From positions 868,001 to 932,000 of the forward strand of contig CAVPAL010000023.1 of NCBI GenBank assembly GCA_963701435.1: a stretch of 64,000 nt of DNA, in the 5' to 3' direction. How positions within the stretch are numbered: the stretch's first letter is position 1; every line of letters starts with the position of its first letter. The notes below the pieces were generated by a model. It saw only the letters and a program-made list of their open reading frames with translations, searched no databases and was not told the DNA's origin. This DNA comes from JAACFF01 sp963701435 (GTDB taxonomy: Bacteria; Chloroflexota; Anaerolineae; Promineifilales; Promineifilaceae). A program made the translations under genes and the position numbers. This document shows, piece after piece, positions 63,109 through 64,000 of the stretch.

Positions 63109-63167
63109 TAGGTAATCGGCAACAATATTTCAAAATTAGAAATGCTCTAGCCGTTGCCGATTCCTCA
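63109..63167. repeat. Single unit of the palindromic repeat family after trxA
   Basis: TAGGTAATCGGCAAC ... GTTGCCGATTCCTCA, 59 bp, differing at four positions from the left unit at 53590-53648. The stem is conserved between these two units while the loop varies slightly. It lies between the trxA stop and its terminator. Confidence 0.85.
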
Positions 63168-63187
63168 CAACGGATTTGTAAATCATC

Positions 63188-63223
63188 AGCCTGCTCTGTC
63201 GATGAATGGAGCAGGCTTTTTTT
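63188..63223 (+). terminator. Intrinsic terminator of trxA
   Basis: AGCCTGCTC (63188-63196) and GAGCAGGCT (63209-63217) form a 9-bp stem, followed by a run of seven T. Confidence 0.9.
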
Positions 63224-63238
63224 GTTTTGAGGGAAATT

Positions 63239-64000
63239 ATGGAAATTGCAATTATGATCGAAGGCCAAAATGGTCTGAATTGGGACAACTGGCGGCGCAT
63301 CGCAACGGCCGTTGAGGAGTTAGGCTTTGCGGGACTCTATCGCTCTGACCATTACACCAACGCCGAGCCGCCTGACAAAGATTCATTAGAATTGTGGGTT
63401 TCGCTCACCTGGCTGGCCAGCCATACGCAGCGAATTCAGTTTGGCCCACTCGTTTCACCCGTCTCCTTCCGCAACCCAACTATGACGGCGCGCATGGCAG
63501 CGGCCGTTGACGATCTGTCCGGCGCGCGGCTGACGCTGGGTGTTGGCGCCGGCTGGCAGGATCGGGAACATAATAACTATGGCTGGAATTTGTTGGATAT
63601 TGCCGGTCGTTTTGCGCGCTTTGAGGAAGGATTGGAAGTGATTACTAAACTGCTCAACAGCGACGCGCCGGTTAATTACCAGGGCGACTATTACCGGCTG
63701 AATGAGGCAGTTCTACTGCCGCGTCCGGCGCGTGCGGGCGGGCCGCCCATTTTAATCGGCGGCAATGGCCCAAAATTGACCCTGCCGCTTGTTGCGCGAT
63801 TTGCCGCTGAATGGAACGGCGTTTTTATTCCACCGGCTGCCTTTGCAGCACGAAACCGGCAATTGGATGTTATGCTGACGGAAAACGGCCGTTTCCCGCA
63901 AGACGTTCAGCGCTCTTTGATGACCGGCATAATCTTTGGGCGAAACGCAAAAGAGCTGCAGCAAAAATTAGTCGCTGAACGGAAAAGCGCTGAAGAATTA
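63239..64000 (+). CDS. LLM-class flavin/F420-dependent oxidoreductase (partial)
   Basis: The first 254 residues of a luciferase-like monooxygenase-fold enzyme, cut by the window end. Family features: GFAGLYRSDHY near the N-terminus, GPLVSPVSFRNPTMTARMAA, LGVGAGWQDREHNNYGW, and PPILIGGNGPKLTLPLVARF. GAGGG stands 5 nt before the ATG. The closeness of cofE and npdG favours F420 over FMN as cofactor. Its substrate is unknown. Two ACGGCCGT palindromes lie within the coding part. Confidence 0.9.
   Translation, partial: MEIAIMIEGQNGLNWDNWRRIATAVEELGFAGLYRSDHYTNAEPPDKDSLELWVSLTWLASHTQRIQFGPLVSPVSFRNPTMTARMAAAVDDLSGARLTLGVGAGWQDREHNNYGWNLLDIAGRFARFEEGLEVITKLLNSDAPVNYQGDYYRLNEAVLLPRPARAGGPPILIGGNGPKLTLPLVARFAAEWNGVFIPPAAFAARNRQLDVMLTENGRFPQDVQRSLMTGIIFGRNAKELQQKLVAERKSAEEL

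Noticed and set aside
1..64000. tRNA, rRNA, tmRNA or replication origin
   Set aside because: No cloverleaf with TTCGA-type arm, no rRNA-like conserved stretch and no cluster of DnaA boxes with dnaA/dnaN was recognised; a proper covariance search could still find a tRNA I missed.

Overview
The window reads as a piece of a Chloroflexota (Anaerolineae-like) genome of moderate GC. The grounds are Pro/Thr-rich and VEVPVEVTR-type linkers behind lipoprotein signals, oversized PhnE permeases, coenzyme F420 genes (cofE, npdG, an LLM-class oxidoreductase), and a complex I gene order with two nuoM copies. This placement is an inference; no rRNA or tRNA gene was seen. A palindrome with core ACGGCCGT recurs more than 50 times, inside and outside genes, much like the HIP1 element of cyanobacteria.

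Layout. 0.3-1.9 kb: secreted GH13 alpha-amylase. 2.1-7.5 kb: phosphonate/phosphite-type ABC importer phnD-phnC-phnE-phnE with an attenuator-like hairpin after phnD. 7.9-8.6 kb: VapBC-like toxin-antitoxin pair with an apparently leaderless start. 10-31.7 kb: a locus for beta-glucan, probably beta-1,3-glucan (laminarin), use. It holds GH3, two GH17, a broken ~1,160-residue GH94/GH149/GH161-like phosphorylase, two GH16 laminarinases (one of 1,454 residues), an SDR, a ManD-type dehydratase, a sugar ABC importer and a divergent LacI regulator with two matching operators. Eight genes of this locus carry single-base frameshifts while most other genes are clean. Between the phosphorylase and the large GH16 lies debris: a LacI helix-turn-helix fragment, CelR/CebR-like operators, a C-terminal scrap of another secreted protein and a perfect 15-bp inverted repeat.

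31.8-37.5 kb: an HtrA relic, an SLC13 transporter, an alpha/beta hydrolase, lgt and a CDP-alcohol phosphatidyltransferase. 37.7-50.2 kb: a long minus-strand bioenergetic array, nuoA-H-J-K-L-M-M2-N followed by atpI-B-E-F. It holds only membrane parts: the complex I peripheral arm (B, C, D, E, F, G, I) and the F1 sector (alpha, beta, gamma, epsilon) are absent. AtpF is a b-delta fusion, and the second NuoM lacks the TM7 lysine.

50.6-64 kb: a response regulator, an ECF-type sigma factor and a zinc-finger anti-sigma candidate in a row; glucokinase; VanZ/LamG and CDP-glucose dehydratase; an alkyltransferase-like protein; an M28 peptidase fused to a glutaminyl cyclase propeller; an HD hydrolase; an F420 group with an SsnA-like amidohydrolase; thioredoxin; and an LLM oxidoreductase cut by the window end. 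Paired palindromic repeats of about 60 bp, with conserved ends and variable stems, sit between several genes here (45.1, 53.6 and 63.1 kb; a degenerate one at 50.4 kb).
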